DNA of 64,000 nt from CAYRDC01 sp964422925. GTDB lineage: Bacteria > Bacteroidota > Bacteroidia > Chitinophagales > S012-47. Below are positions 1 to 9,040 of this stretch, in pieces (position 1 is the first letter of the stretch; every line of letters begins with the position of its first letter). The position numbers were made by a program, and so were the translations under genes. The notes beneath the pieces were generated by a model. The model did not search any database, was not told the origin of the DNA, and worked only from the letters and a program-made list of their open reading frames with translations. Location: contig CAYRDC010000002.1 of assembly GCA_964422925.1 (NCBI GenBank), positions 1-64,000 of the forward strand, read 5' to 3'.

Positions 1-147
1 TGGTAGCCGGTATTCAGTAGCCGGAAATTTGAGATTTCCTGAAAGAAATGTCCCCTGTCCGCCACAGTCCCGCCTTCGCTTTGCTTCTGCTGACCGGTTG
101 TATAACGAAGTACGTCATAGGAAGGCGCCTCTACCTATAATCATTGC

Positions 148-228
148 GTCATTCTGAAGAATCTCTGAACGGGGATTAAATGGCTTGTGTGTTAAGATTC
201 TTCGGTCGTTACACTCCCTCAGAATGAC
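148..228. repeat. Inverted pair of GTCATTCTGA-type intergenic repeats
   Basis: Position 148 begins GTCATTCTGAAGAATCTCTG. Positions 195-228 read AGATTCTTCGG to CCCTCAGAATGAC, which is the same motif on the opposite strand. The two copies could fold into a long imperfect hairpin. Repeats that start GTCATTCTGAG and end GAAGAATCT are common between genes in many bacterial genomes; the family assignment here is from memory of that pattern. Confidence 0.6.
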
Positions 229-242
229 GATATCAATTAAAT

Positions 243-275
243 AATAATGGAGGCGCCTCTGGCGCCTCCATTATT
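243..275. terminator. Perfect 15-bp palindrome, probable bidirectional terminator
   Basis: AATAATGGAGGCGCC (243-257), loop TCT, then the exact reverse complement (261-275). The GC core is flanked by AATAAT/ATTATT, so a short T-rich tail follows on either strand. It lies about 170 bases past the tyrS stop and could end that transcript. A partial copy of the core (AAGGCGCCTCT) occurs near 122-132. Confidence 0.55.
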
Positions 276-286
276 TACTCCAGGGC

Positions 287-327
287 GTCATCCTGAGCTA
301 CGCCACAGGCGTACCGAAGGATCTCTG
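287..327 (+). repeat. GTCATCCTGA-type intergenic repeat
   Basis: The stretch starts GTCATCCTGAG and ends CCGAAGGATCTCTGC, with an internal CGCCACAGGCG palindrome. It is the same layout as the two copies at 148-228, with a different centre. Confidence 0.55.
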
Positions 328-445
328 CATGTAAAGGATTTTTTAAGTGGTTGACTATTAGACTGATCAATTCACCGCTTTAGTTTGTCATCACACACCC
401 GGTAACCGGAAGCATGGCAGGTTTTAGACGGCCGGTCAAGCGGGC

Positions 446-1726
446 TCATTCCGCCACCAGCAGATAGTAGTTTTTCTTTCCGCGCTGCACCAGGAGGTAT
501 TTGCCGGCCAGGAGCTGCCCGGCATCCATCCGTACATTTTCCGAGGTGATTTTTTCCTTGTTTATGCTCAGCCCGCCATCGCGGATCAGGCGCCTGATTT
601 CCCCTTTGGAAGGGAACACCCCGGCTTCCGACAGCAGCTCCACCGGGCCCGGGCCTTCTTCGAGGCGGCTTTTGGAGATGCTGAACCTCGGCACGCCTTC
701 CATCACCTCCAGCAGGGTGCGTTCGGGCAGGGTGGACAGCTTTTCGCGGGTAGCCCGGCCGAACAGGATGGCGCTGGCTTCTTTGGCGGTTTCAACCGCT
801 TCGGGCGAGTGTACGCGCGAGGTCACTTCTTCTGCCAGCGCCCTCTGCAGTATCCGCAGGTGCGGTGCCCGGTTGTGCTCGGCTTCCAGGGCCTCGATTT
901 CTTCCCGGCTTTTCAGGGTGAAAATGCGGATATACCGGGCGGCATCCGCATCGCTGGTGTTGATCCAGAACTGGTAAAACCTGTATGGCGAGGTCAGTTC
1001 CGGGTCGAGCCAGACATTGCCGCTTTCGGTTTTCCCGAATTTGCTGCCATCGGCCTTGGTCACCAGTGGGCAGGTGATGGCATAGGCATCGGTGGCGCCC
1101 AGCTTGCGCCTGATGAGCTCCGTGCCCGAGGTGATGTTGCCCCACTGGTCCGAGCCGCCCATCTGCAGGTGGCAGTCCTTGTGCTGGTAGAGCCAGAGGA
1201 AGTCATAAGCCTGCAGCAACTGGTAGCTGAACTCGGTGAAGGAAATGCCGCTTTCCATCCGGCTTTTTACCGAATCCTTGGCAATCATGTAGTTGATGGT
1301 CAGGTGCTTGCCGATGTCGCGGAGGAAGTGCAGCAGGTCGTAGTCTTTGTAGAAATCGGCATTGTTCACTATTTCGGCCGCGTTGGGCCCGGAGCCGAAA
1401 TCCAGGAATTTTTCGAGCTGTTTCTTTACGCAGGCCACGTTGTGGTTCAGGGTGTCTTCATCGAGCAGGTTGCGTTCGGAGCTTTTACCGGAAGGATCGC
1501 CAATCATGCCCGTGGCGCCTCCCACCACAACTATGGGTTTGTGCCCGCAGGCCTGGAAAAACTTCAGCAGCATGATGGTGGCCAGGTTCCCCACATGCAG
1601 TGATGGGGCGGTAGGGTCGAAACCGATATACCCCGTGGCGGGGCCTTTCTTCAGGTAGTCTTCCGTTCCGGGCATAATATCCTGCAACATACCCCTCCAG
1701 CGAAGCTCAGCCACGTAATCCATCAT
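446..1726 (-). CDS. tyrS: Tyrosine--tRNA ligase
   Basis: Charges tRNA-Tyr with tyrosine in the cytoplasm. The protein has the class I catalytic fold near the N-terminus, with an HVGN version of the HIGH motif, the GGSDQWGN substrate-binding segment, and a KFGKT version of KMSKS. A C-terminal S4 RNA-binding domain follows (LLAGKYLLVQRGKKNYYL near the end). The length, about 426 residues, is normal for bacterial TyrS. The frame extends upstream to 1762, but a perfect TAnnTTTG promoter box lies inside that extension at 1748-1755, so the paired ATGs at 1726/1723 are the likely start. The gene stands alone, divergent from the AcpH-like gene. Confidence 0.96.
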   Translation of the reverse strand: MMDYVAELRWRGMLQDIMPGTEDYLKKGPATGYIGFDPTAPSLHVGNLATIMLLKFFQACGHKPIVVVGGATGMIGDPSGKSSERNLLDEDTLNHNVACVKKQLEKFLDFGSGPNAAEIVNNADFYKDYDLLHFLRDIGKHLTINYMIAKDSVKSRMESGISFTEFSYQLLQAYDFLWLYQHKDCHLQMGGSDQWGNITSGTELIRRKLGATDAYAITCPLVTKADGSKFGKTESGNVWLDPELTSPYRFYQFWINTSDADAARYIRIFTLKSREEIEALEAEHNRAPHLRILQRALAEEVTSRVHSPEAVETAKEASAILFGRATREKLSTLPERTLLEVMEGVPRFSISKSRLEEGPGPVELLSEAGVFPSKGEIRRLIRDGGLSINKEKITSENVRMDAGQLLAGKYLLVQRGKKNYYLLVAE

Positions 1727-1747
1727 GGTTTTTGACAATTTTGTGCT

Positions 1748-1755
1748 CAAAGATA
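1748..1755 (-). promoter_or_regulatory. tyrS promoter -7 box
   Basis: On the minus strand this reads TATCTTTG, a perfect match to the Bacteroidota TAnnTTTG box. Transcription would begin near 1741, about 15 bases before the chosen start codon. Confidence 0.6.
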
Positions 1756-1809
1756 CATACATATCAGGAACCCAAAAGGGCGTTCCGCTATTGATTGAAT
1801 GCGGTTGTT

Positions 1810-2496
1810 ATGAATTATTTGTCACACTATTACGCGGATTTAAGCTATCACCATCCGGCTTTCGCCCTGGGGAAGGTACTGCCCGATTTTGCCCGGATTG
1901 TGGACAAGCGGCTACGTTTCCGGCTGAAAAAACTTCCGGACAGCGGGGATGAAGTCCTCCACCTGATACATCTCGGCATCCGGTCGCACTACCGGGCGGA
2001 CGCCTGGTTTCACAATTCGGAATATTTCAAAACCCGTACGGCTGAAATCCAGCGGATTTTACGCGGTCTGCGCCTGGAAGGCATCCGAAAGTATTACTAT
2101 TTCTATGCCCACATCCTGCTGGAGATGCTTTTAGACCGGCTCCTGGTAACTGAACATTTTCCGGTGGCCCAGCAGTTTTATGCAGACCTTGATCATTGCC
2201 CGGAGGAGTGGCTGGTGCGGTATGCCGGCTTCCACCGCCTGGGCAGCCAGACGGCAGAAGAGCTGGCTGCGGTGGTCAGCCGTTTCCGGCATGCCCGGTA
2301 TTTATTTGACTATACCCGCAATGAAGGGCTGGTTTTTGCGTTCAACAGGATAATTCAACGGGCCGGATTGCCGGCTTTCAGCGAAGAAGACAATGCCCGC
2401 CTGGCGGGATCGCTGCAGGAAATGTGTGATGTGGCCATGCAGGGCTTTCCAACTATTTTTGAGCACATCCGTATATACTTGGCTAATGATGCGTAA
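1810..2496 (+). CDS. AcpH-like protein (ACP phosphodiesterase family, DUF479)
   Basis: The product is a 228-residue protein that begins MNYLSHYYAD and keeps the family pattern: an early LGKVLPD segment, a GIRSHYRADAWFHNS segment, and a helix with AHILLEMLLDRLL. In E. coli, AcpH removes the phosphopantetheine arm from acyl carrier protein. Family members in Bacteroidota are mostly uncharacterised, so the activity is inferred. The start at 1810 is chosen because the family begins with the MNFLAH/MNYLSH motif; an upstream ATG at 1795 would add five residues. The stop overlaps the start of the next gene, so the three genes to 8600 probably form one operon. Confidence 0.75.
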   Translation: MNYLSHYYADLSYHHPAFALGKVLPDFARIVDKRLRFRLKKLPDSGDEVLHLIHLGIRSHYRADAWFHNSEYFKTRTAEIQRILRGLRLEGIRKYYYFYAHILLEMLLDRLLVTEHFPVAQQFYADLDHCPEEWLVRYAGFHRLGSQTAEELAAVVSRFRHARYLFDYTRNEGLVFAFNRIIQRAGLPAFSEEDNARLAGSLQEMCDVAMQGFPTIFEHIRIYLANDA

Positions 2497-3571
2497 CAAG
2501 ATTCTGGTCTTTTTACTGGCCGGTCTGGTGTCTTTGCCGGCCTGGTCCCAGGTGCGGAAATACAGCAATGAATTCCTGTCGATTGGCGTGGGAGCCCGGG
2601 CCCTCGGTATGTCGGGCGCCACAGTGGCCACCGTCAGCGATGTGACGGGCATTTACTGGAACCCCGCCTCGTTGCTTTCGGTGAAAAGCAACCTGCAGAT
2701 CGGGTTGATGCACACCGAGCATTTTGCCGGGATCGCCAAGTATGATTTCGCGGGGGTGGCCATCCCCACCAAAGACCCCAACCGCATGCTCGGAGTTGCC
2801 CTGATCCGGTTCGGAATAGACGACATACCGAATACCCTCTTCCTGATAGAACCGGACGGCACCATCAATTATGACAACATCACCACTTTTTCAGCCGTGG
2901 ATTACGCCTTCCTGTTCAGCTATGCCCGGAGGCTGGAGTGGAACAAGCTGCGGTTTGGCGGCAATGCCAAGATCATCCACCGTTCGGTGGGCAGTTTTGC
3001 CAAGGCGTGGGGATTCGGGTTTGACCTGGGCGCGCAAATGGACTACGGCTACTGGACCTTCGGAGCCCTTGCCCGGGATATCACCACCACGTTCAATGTC
3101 TGGTCATTCCGGTTTACCGATGCCGAGCAGCAGGCTCTGGCCCAGACCGGCAACGTGATTCCTGTGAGCAGCTATGAACTGACCGCGCCCAAAATCATCC
3201 TGGGGGCAGCATATTATTACCCGGTTTCCGGAAAATTCGACCTGACGGCTGAACTGAATCTGGATTTGACCACCGATGGAAAACGCAATGTGCTGATTCC
3301 CATGAAACCGTTTAGCCTGGACCCGCATTTCGGGCTGGAAGCGGGGTATAACCAGCTGGTGTTTCTCCGGGCAGGTATCGGCAATTTCCAGCGGGCCACT
3401 TCCGACCTGGACGGCTCGGATATTATGACATTCCAGCCCAACCTTGGCGTGGGTCTCCATATAAAAAATATCCGGATAGACTATGCCTTTACCGATGTGG
3501 GGAATCAATCACAGGCGCTGTACTCCAATGTGTTTTCGCTAATGATTGATTTAAACAGGAAGCAACAATAA
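2486..3571 (+). CDS. porV2: PorV2-like type IX secretion outer-membrane protein
   Basis: An outer-membrane beta-barrel of about 361 residues in the PorV/PorQ (FadL-like) family. It has an N-terminal signal peptide (MRNKILVFLLAGLVSLPAWS), then the family opening EFLSIGVGARALGMSGA and the YWNPASL segment typical of PorV proteins. PorV shuttles type IX secretion cargo from the translocon to the PorU sortase. It is immediately followed by a PorU-like gene, which supports a PorV2-PorU2 pair rather than the primary PorV. Two ATGs (2486 and 2489) are possible starts; both overlap the end of the AcpH-like gene. Confidence 0.8.
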   Translation: MMRNKILVFLLAGLVSLPAWSQVRKYSNEFLSIGVGARALGMSGATVATVSDVTGIYWNPASLLSVKSNLQIGLMHTEHFAGIAKYDFAGVAIPTKDPNRMLGVALIRFGIDDIPNTLFLIEPDGTINYDNITTFSAVDYAFLFSYARRLEWNKLRFGGNAKIIHRSVGSFAKAWGFGFDLGAQMDYGYWTFGALARDITTTFNVWSFRFTDAEQQALAQTGNVIPVSSYELTAPKIILGAAYYYPVSGKFDLTAELNLDLTTDGKRNVLIPMKPFSLDPHFGLEAGYNQLVFLRAGIGNFQRATSDLDGSDIMTFQPNLGVGLHIKNIRIDYAFTDVGNQSQALYSNVFSLMIDLNRKQQ

Positions 3572-3581
3572 AACACCCTGC

Positions 3582-6500
3582 ATGAGGAAATTTTTACTGC
3601 TTGCAGCCGGCTTTATCCTGATGGCCTCCGGATTGCGGAGCCAGGGAACCTACGGGCACGAATGGATAGATTTTTCGAGCCCTTATCCTTACCTGCGCAT
3701 TAAAGTGGCCGAAATCGGCCTGCACCGCATCGATTACAACACCCTGAATGCAGCCTTGGCCTCGGCCGGCTACAGCCTGGCTTCCATCGACCCGCGCGAC
3801 TTCATGCTGTTTCACAACGGGGAACAGCAGTATATCTACATCAAAGGCGAGGATGACGGGAAATTTGACGGGTCCGACTTCCTGGAATTTTTCGGGGAAA
3901 AAAATGACGGCTGGCTGGATGGCGAGCTGTATGCCACCGGGCAGCACCGGCCCAACCCGTACTACAGCCTCATAAACGACACTTCAGCCTACTACCTCAC
4001 CTGGAATCCCAGCAGCCTGGTGTTCAAAAAACGGGTGAACGTGGTTAGCAACGACCTTACATCGCCTCCACCGGCAGAGCCCTATTACATGCACGAGGAA
4101 CTGCTGGAAATGCACGGCAAGTTCCAGACCGGCTACAAGACCCTGGTACAGGGCGTATACCTGCTCGACAGCCGATACCAGGAAGGAGAGGGCTTTACCG
4201 ACAACGATTTCAACAAAACCACCAAAACCTATAACCTGCAGCTTCCCTATATCTACAACAGCGGGCCGGTGAGCACCGCTTCGGTGGATATGCGGGTGGT
4301 AAGCATCTATTCGCAGGTGCATGAACTGAAGTTTGAGGTGAACGGCACGCAATACGCCCAATTGACTATTAACGGGCAGAAGGTAAAGGATGTGCTCTTT
4401 GACGTGCCACTGACGCAGCTCAATAACGGAAGCGGGACCGATGCTTTTTCGGTGACTTCTTACGGAAGCGGCAGTTCCGACAGGAACGCGGTGGGGTTTA
4501 TCCGTGTGCGGTATCCCAGGTATTTCAATTTCGGCAATGCGACATCCTGGCATTTCCGGATTGCCGGCACCCCGGCTGCTGAACGGTACCTGGAAATCAG
4601 TAACTTCAACGCGGAAAACACTACGCCCGTTTTGTACGACCTCACCAATCACCAGCGCATCGCGGGGGTAGTGACCGGGGGGATTCTGAAATTCAATATC
4701 CCGGTTCATTCGGCCGACACGCTGGATTTGTTTGTCAGCAACCAGGCCAGCGCCATTTATCCGGTCAGCAGCTTGGAGGAAGTGCATTTTGTGGATTACA
4801 GCGATGTGTCGAACCAGGGGGATTACATCATCATTACGCACCCAAGCCTGCGCAGCGGGCCGACCGACTGGGTGGAAGCCTACCGGCAACACCGGGCCAG
4901 CGCGGCCGGGGGCGGATACAATGCCATTATCGTGGATGTGAACCTGCTGTACGACCAGTTTGCCTACGGCATTGCCAAACATCCCCTCGCCCTGATGCAT
5001 TTTATACAATACGCCAGGGATTCCTTTCAAACCGGGATTAAGCACATTTTCCTGTTGGGCAATGGCTATGAATATTATGCCTGCCGGACCAATACCGTGA
5101 ATTACAGCCGGAGCCTGATACCCACCTTCGGACATCCCGGATCGGATGAATTGCTGGTCACGGACGGGCTGGATGTGACACCCTTTGCGTCTATTGGCCG
5201 GCTGGCCGCGCAAAACCCCGACCATGTACGGATTTATTACAACAAAGTGTTAGCCCTGGAAACCAACCAAAACGATCCGCTGCAAACCATTGAAAATAAG
5301 GAATGGATGAAAAATGTGCTCCATTTTGGCGGAGGATCCAATGCCGGGCAACAGGGCCTTTTCCGTAGCTTTCTGAACAATTATGCCAAAATCATTGAAG
5401 ACACCCTTTTTGGCGGGCATGTCACCTCATTTTTCAAAACCAGCCCTGACCCAATTCAGTACCTGGCTTCCCAATACCTCGACAGCATCATCAACCACGG
5501 GGTGAGCCTGATTACTTTTTTCGGGCATAGTTCCACCGGTTCATTTGACGTAAACCTCGACCGGCCCGAGAATTATGACAATTACGGCAAATACCCGGTG
5601 ATGGTCTCCAACGGCTGCTTTGCCGGGCTGATTTACGGGGGAGGAGGCAGTGCCAGTGAAGAATTTGTATTGACCGAAGACCGCGGGGCCATCGCCTTTC
5701 TGAGTTCATCCTATTACGCGGAAGTTTCCTCTCTGAATGTTTATTCCGATGTGTTATATCGTTTTATAAGCCAGCGTTATTATGGCGAAGGAATCGGTAC
5801 CATCCTGTACCGGACCAAACAATATATCACTGACAGCCTGAACAGCAATATTTTTATTGATTTCCTGGCTGAACAAAATACACTCCACGGTGACCCTGCC
5901 GTGCGCCTGAACCCATTCCCGAAGCCGGATTATGCCATCGAAACCAAATACATCAAATTCGACCCGCCCGTGGTAACAGCTGACCTGGATTCCTTCAAGG
6001 TGAAGGTTATCATTCACAACATCGGCCGGGCCATTGACACGGCCTTTAACGTGGATATATACCGCATCCTGCCCGACCAAAGCCAGGATTTCCAGTCGAA
6101 GCGCGTCAAAGCCACGCGTTACCGCGATACCATTGTTTTCACCTTCTTTACCGACCCGGTAAACGGCATCGGGCAAAACCGGTTTGAAGTCTATATCGAT
6201 CCGGGCAATGAAATTCCGGAGATTACCACTATAAACAACTTTGCCACGAACGATTTGTTCATCAACTCAGACGATGCTTTTCCGGTCTATCCCTATGAGT
6301 TTGCTATCCTGAACCAACCGCCTGCCTACCTGAAAGCCTCTACGGCCAATGCCTTCACCGGTAACCAGGCTTACTTGTTCGAACTGGATACCACCGAAGC
6401 CTTTAACAGCCCGTTGAAATCCACTTTTTCCGTGGTCCAGCAGGGCGGGGTAGTGGAATGGAATAACCCGGCAATGACCTGGCTGGACAGCACGGTATAT

Positions 6501-8600
6501 TACTGGCGCATCAGCCCGGTGCCGGACACGGGCAATACCTATAAATGGCATTCCAGCTCGTTTATCTATTTGAGCAATTCTTCCGAAGGCTGGAACCAAT
6601 CCCATTATTTCCAATACCTGAAAGACAATTTTAACAATATCGTTCTTCCCTCCGACCGGCAGTTCCGGTTTATCAGCGACATTAAAGAACTCAAGGTGGT
6701 CAACGGTATCTATCCCTGGATCGACTGGTCGATCATAATGTATTACATCAACGGTTCGCAAACCGACCGCTGGGGATGCCAGGGTAGCGGGCTGAATATC
6801 GCGGTTTTTGATTCGGTTTCCGGCCTGCCCTGGTACACGGGCGATTATAATTTCGGGGAAACCGAATGTGGTTACAAGAACATGAAGTACGCCTTCCATT
6901 TCAAAACCAGCACCCAGACCCAAAGGCAAAACGTAATCAATTTCCTGAACAACGGCATTCCCAACGGGAACCACATCCTGATGTACAGTTTCAACAACCC
7001 GCATTACGAGCTGTGGCGGGCCGATACGGCCGCTTTGGGCACCAGCCTGTTTGAAGCCATTGCCGCCCTGGGCGGTGGCGCCCTCGATTATGTGGACACG
7101 CTGGGCTATCCGGTTCCTTTCGTTTTCTTCTGCAAAAAGGGCGATTTGTCCACTGCCCAAATGGTGATTGGCGATACGGTAAACAGCCTGATCGATACGA
7201 CTTTTTCATTCCAGGGCTTGTGGGACAACGGTTTTGTAAACTCCACCCTAATAGGCCCGGCCGAAGATTGGCAAAACCTCGACTGGCTGCAACACCCGTC
7301 CGATGGCAAGCTTACTGACAGCGTTTCGCTGGATGTGTATGGGGTTGATTATTCGGGCAGCAAAACACTGCTTTTGCAGGGAATTACAACAGCCAGCACT
7401 CCGCTGAACAGCATAGATCCCACGCTGTATCCATACCTGCAGCTCCGGTGGAATGTGGAAGACGATTCACTGCGCACAGCCGCGCAACTGGATTATTGGC
7501 GGGTGCATTATCAGCCGGCTCCCGAAGCGGCTGTGAACCCGCTGCTGGGCTATTCCATCAACAAGGATACCCTCGACCAGGGAGATAAACTGAAAATATC
7601 GGTCAAAATCCAGAACATCAGCCCCTACGATATGGACAGCCTGCTGGTGCGCTATGCCCTGGTGGACCACAACAACGTGAAAACCACGCTGGCAGACATC
7701 CGGTACGATTCGCTCCGGGCCGGAGAAGTAATGGACGCGTCCTTTACACTCAATACCCTGGGTTACCCGGGCTTAAACCTGTTTATTCTGGAAGCCAACC
7801 CGGATTACGACCAGCCGGAGCAATACCACTTTAACAACTTCGCTATCTTCCCGTTTTATGTCAGCCGCGACAGATATAACCCACTGCTGGACGTGACCTT
7901 TGACGGGGTGCATATCATGGACGGTGATATCGTTTCGGCAAAACCCGAAATTGTTATCCGGCTGAAAGATGAAAACCGCTACCTGGCGATGGACGATACC
8001 AGCCTGATCAATGTTTGGTTCAAATATCCGGATGGCTTCAAAAAAGCACTGAACTTCCAGACAGACAATGCGGAATTTTATCCGGCTGACACGTCCAAGC
8101 TCGCCCAGGATAATTCAGCCATGATAGTGATCCACCCGAAATTCACCCAGGACGGGACCTATCAGCTTATTGTCACCGGGCGCGACAAGACCGGTAATGA
8201 AAGCGGGGATATTCAATACCAGGTGGGCTTTGAAGTGATCAACCAGGCCATGATTTCCAATGTCCTGAACTATCCGAACCCGTTTACCACCGGTACCCGG
8301 TTTGTCTTTACCCTTACGGGAGCCGAACTGCCGGATTACCTGAAGATCCAGATCATGACCGTGTCAGGCAAAATTGTACGGGAAATCGGCATGGATGAAC
8401 TCGGCCCGGTTCATATCGGAAGGAATATCACTGAATTCGTGTGGGACGGCACCGACCAGTACGGTGATCCCCTGGCCAATGGCACGTACCTCTATAGGGT
8501 TATTGCCGTTAAAAACGGGCAAACGGTAGACCATTATTCCAATACCTCAATTGACAAATACTTCAAGCAGGGATTTGGCAAGATGTACCTGATGCGTTAG
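3582..8600 (+). CDS. porU2: PorU2-like C25-family type IX secretion sortase
   Basis: A 1672-residue exported protein with a signal peptide (residues 1-20). Its central gingipain-type C25 peptidase domain (about 430-790) has the catalytic His in FFGHSS (H649) and Cys in NGCFAG (C679). CARDB-like and Ig-like repeats follow. The C-terminus has a FlgD-like fold beginning NYPNPF at about 1563, with the LANGTYLYRV signature. PorU cleaves C-terminal signals of type IX cargo and attaches the cargo to the surface. This longer form matches what is annotated as putative PorU2, whose function is not established. It sits 10 bases after the PorV2-like gene and is probably co-translated with it. Confidence 0.83.
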   Translation: MRKFLLLAAGFILMASGLRSQGTYGHEWIDFSSPYPYLRIKVAEIGLHRIDYNTLNAALASAGYSLASIDPRDFMLFHNGEQQYIYIKGEDDGKFDGSDFLEFFGEKNDGWLDGELYATGQHRPNPYYSLINDTSAYYLTWNPSSLVFKKRVNVVSNDLTSPPPAEPYYMHEELLEMHGKFQTGYKTLVQGVYLLDSRYQEGEGFTDNDFNKTTKTYNLQLPYIYNSGPVSTASVDMRVVSIYSQVHELKFEVNGTQYAQLTINGQKVKDVLFDVPLTQLNNGSGTDAFSVTSYGSGSSDRNAVGFIRVRYPRYFNFGNATSWHFRIAGTPAAERYLEISNFNAENTTPVLYDLTNHQRIAGVVTGGILKFNIPVHSADTLDLFVSNQASAIYPVSSLEEVHFVDYSDVSNQGDYIIITHPSLRSGPTDWVEAYRQHRASAAGGGYNAIIVDVNLLYDQFAYGIAKHPLALMHFIQYARDSFQTGIKHIFLLGNGYEYYACRTNTVNYSRSLIPTFGHPGSDELLVTDGLDVTPFASIGRLAAQNPDHVRIYYNKVLALETNQNDPLQTIENKEWMKNVLHFGGGSNAGQQGLFRSFLNNYAKIIEDTLFGGHVTSFFKTSPDPIQYLASQYLDSIINHGVSLITFFGHSSTGSFDVNLDRPENYDNYGKYPVMVSNGCFAGLIYGGGGSASEEFVLTEDRGAIAFLSSSYYAEVSSLNVYSDVLYRFISQRYYGEGIGTILYRTKQYITDSLNSNIFIDFLAEQNTLHGDPAVRLNPFPKPDYAIETKYIKFDPPVVTADLDSFKVKVIIHNIGRAIDTAFNVDIYRILPDQSQDFQSKRVKATRYRDTIVFTFFTDPVNGIGQNRFEVYIDPGNEIPEITTINNFATNDLFINSDDAFPVYPYEFAILNQPPAYLKASTANAFTGNQAYLFELDTTEAFNSPLKSTFSVVQQGGVVEWNNPAMTWLDSTVYYWRISPVPDTGNTYKWHSSSFIYLSNSSEGWNQSHYFQYLKDNFNNIVLPSDRQFRFISDIKELKVVNGIYPWIDWSIIMYYINGSQTDRWGCQGSGLNIAVFDSVSGLPWYTGDYNFGETECGYKNMKYAFHFKTSTQTQRQNVINFLNNGIPNGNHILMYSFNNPHYELWRADTAALGTSLFEAIAALGGGALDYVDTLGYPVPFVFFCKKGDLSTAQMVIGDTVNSLIDTTFSFQGLWDNGFVNSTLIGPAEDWQNLDWLQHPSDGKLTDSVSLDVYGVDYSGSKTLLLQGITTASTPLNSIDPTLYPYLQLRWNVEDDSLRTAAQLDYWRVHYQPAPEAAVNPLLGYSINKDTLDQGDKLKISVKIQNISPYDMDSLLVRYALVDHNNVKTTLADIRYDSLRAGEVMDASFTLNTLGYPGLNLFILEANPDYDQPEQYHFNNFAIFPFYVSRDRYNPLLDVTFDGVHIMDGDIVSAKPEIVIRLKDENRYLAMDDTSLINVWFKYPDGFKKALNFQTDNAEFYPADTSKLAQDNSAMIVIHPKFTQDGTYQLIVTGRDKTGNESGDIQYQVGFEVINQAMISNVLNYPNPFTTGTRFVFTLTGAELPDYLKIQIMTVSGKIVREIGMDELGPVHIGRNITEFVWDGTDQYGDPLANGTYLYRVIAVKNGQTVDHYSNTSIDKYFKQGFGKMYLMR

Positions 8601-8661
8601 GATAGAAGCTCTTCATATCACATTATTCAAACCGAAGAACAGAGCTATCAGCTTCTGATAT

Positions 8662-8701
8662 AAAAAACCGCCAAAGTTAACTTTAACGAGAACTTTGGCG
8701 G
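8662..8701 (-). terminator. Rho-independent terminator of the cytochrome-porin operon
   Basis: Perfect 11-bp stem CCGCCAAAGTT / AACTTTGGCGG with a 12-nt loop. On the minus strand it is followed by a run of six T (8662-8667). It lies 51 bases past the last cytochrome gene. There is no T run on the plus strand, so it does not clearly serve porU2. Confidence 0.85.
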
Positions 8702-8751
8702 GCGAAGGATTGCATTTATCCCCTTATTGCTATGAAATTGGAAGTATCATA

Positions 8752-9021
8752 TTAATTCGCGCTTTGAAGAAACTCAATGATTTTCTCGGTTTCTTCCTGG
8801 GTCAAGTTTGCACGGATTCGCATATGCATACCGATGGTTTCCCAATCTGTATCATTGTAGGCGGCAGGGGATGGAGTGCTGTGACACCTGATGCAGTTTT
8901 CACCCCATAATTGCGCGCCCGACTTCTGCGATACAGCCTCCCTTTGAGCGGTACAACTGTTAATCAACATTATTGTTATCAATCCAAGGAGTGTCGCTAT
9001 GATAATGGTTAACTTTTTCAT
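8752..9021 (-). CDS. Small monoheme c-type cytochrome lipoprotein
   Basis: An 89-residue protein with a lipoprotein signal (hydrophobic stretch 5-20, lipobox LINSC, lipidated Cys at about 23) and a single heme-binding motif CIRCH near residue 43. The C-terminal helix resembles the end of class I cytochromes. It should be a membrane-anchored periplasmic or outer-membrane electron carrier. It is the last gene of a three-gene operon after a porin and a second cytochrome lipoprotein. The compact domain, without a clear distal Met, leaves its axial ligand uncertain. Confidence 0.75.
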   Translation of the reverse strand: MKKLTIIIATLLGLITIMLINSCTAQREAVSQKSGAQLWGENCIRCHSTPSPAAYNDTDWETIGMHMRIRANLTQEETEKIIEFLQSAN

Positions 9022-9040
9022 GATGCTTCTGATTTAAATG

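Larger units (their letters stand above)
1..445. other. Intergenic patch downstream of tyrS; no gene seen
   Basis: No credible coding frame was found on either strand. The patch holds copies of a GTCATTCTGA / GTCATCCTGA type intergenic repeat and a long perfect palindrome, listed separately. The first 140 bases show nothing else recognisable. It may be the end of a longer intergenic region that begins outside the window. Confidence 0.6.

Noticed and set aside
3984..5225. 413-codon minus-strand frame, and a second at 6267-7160, inside the PorU2-like gene
   Set aside because: Both are antisense shadows of the sortase gene and show no protein motif.
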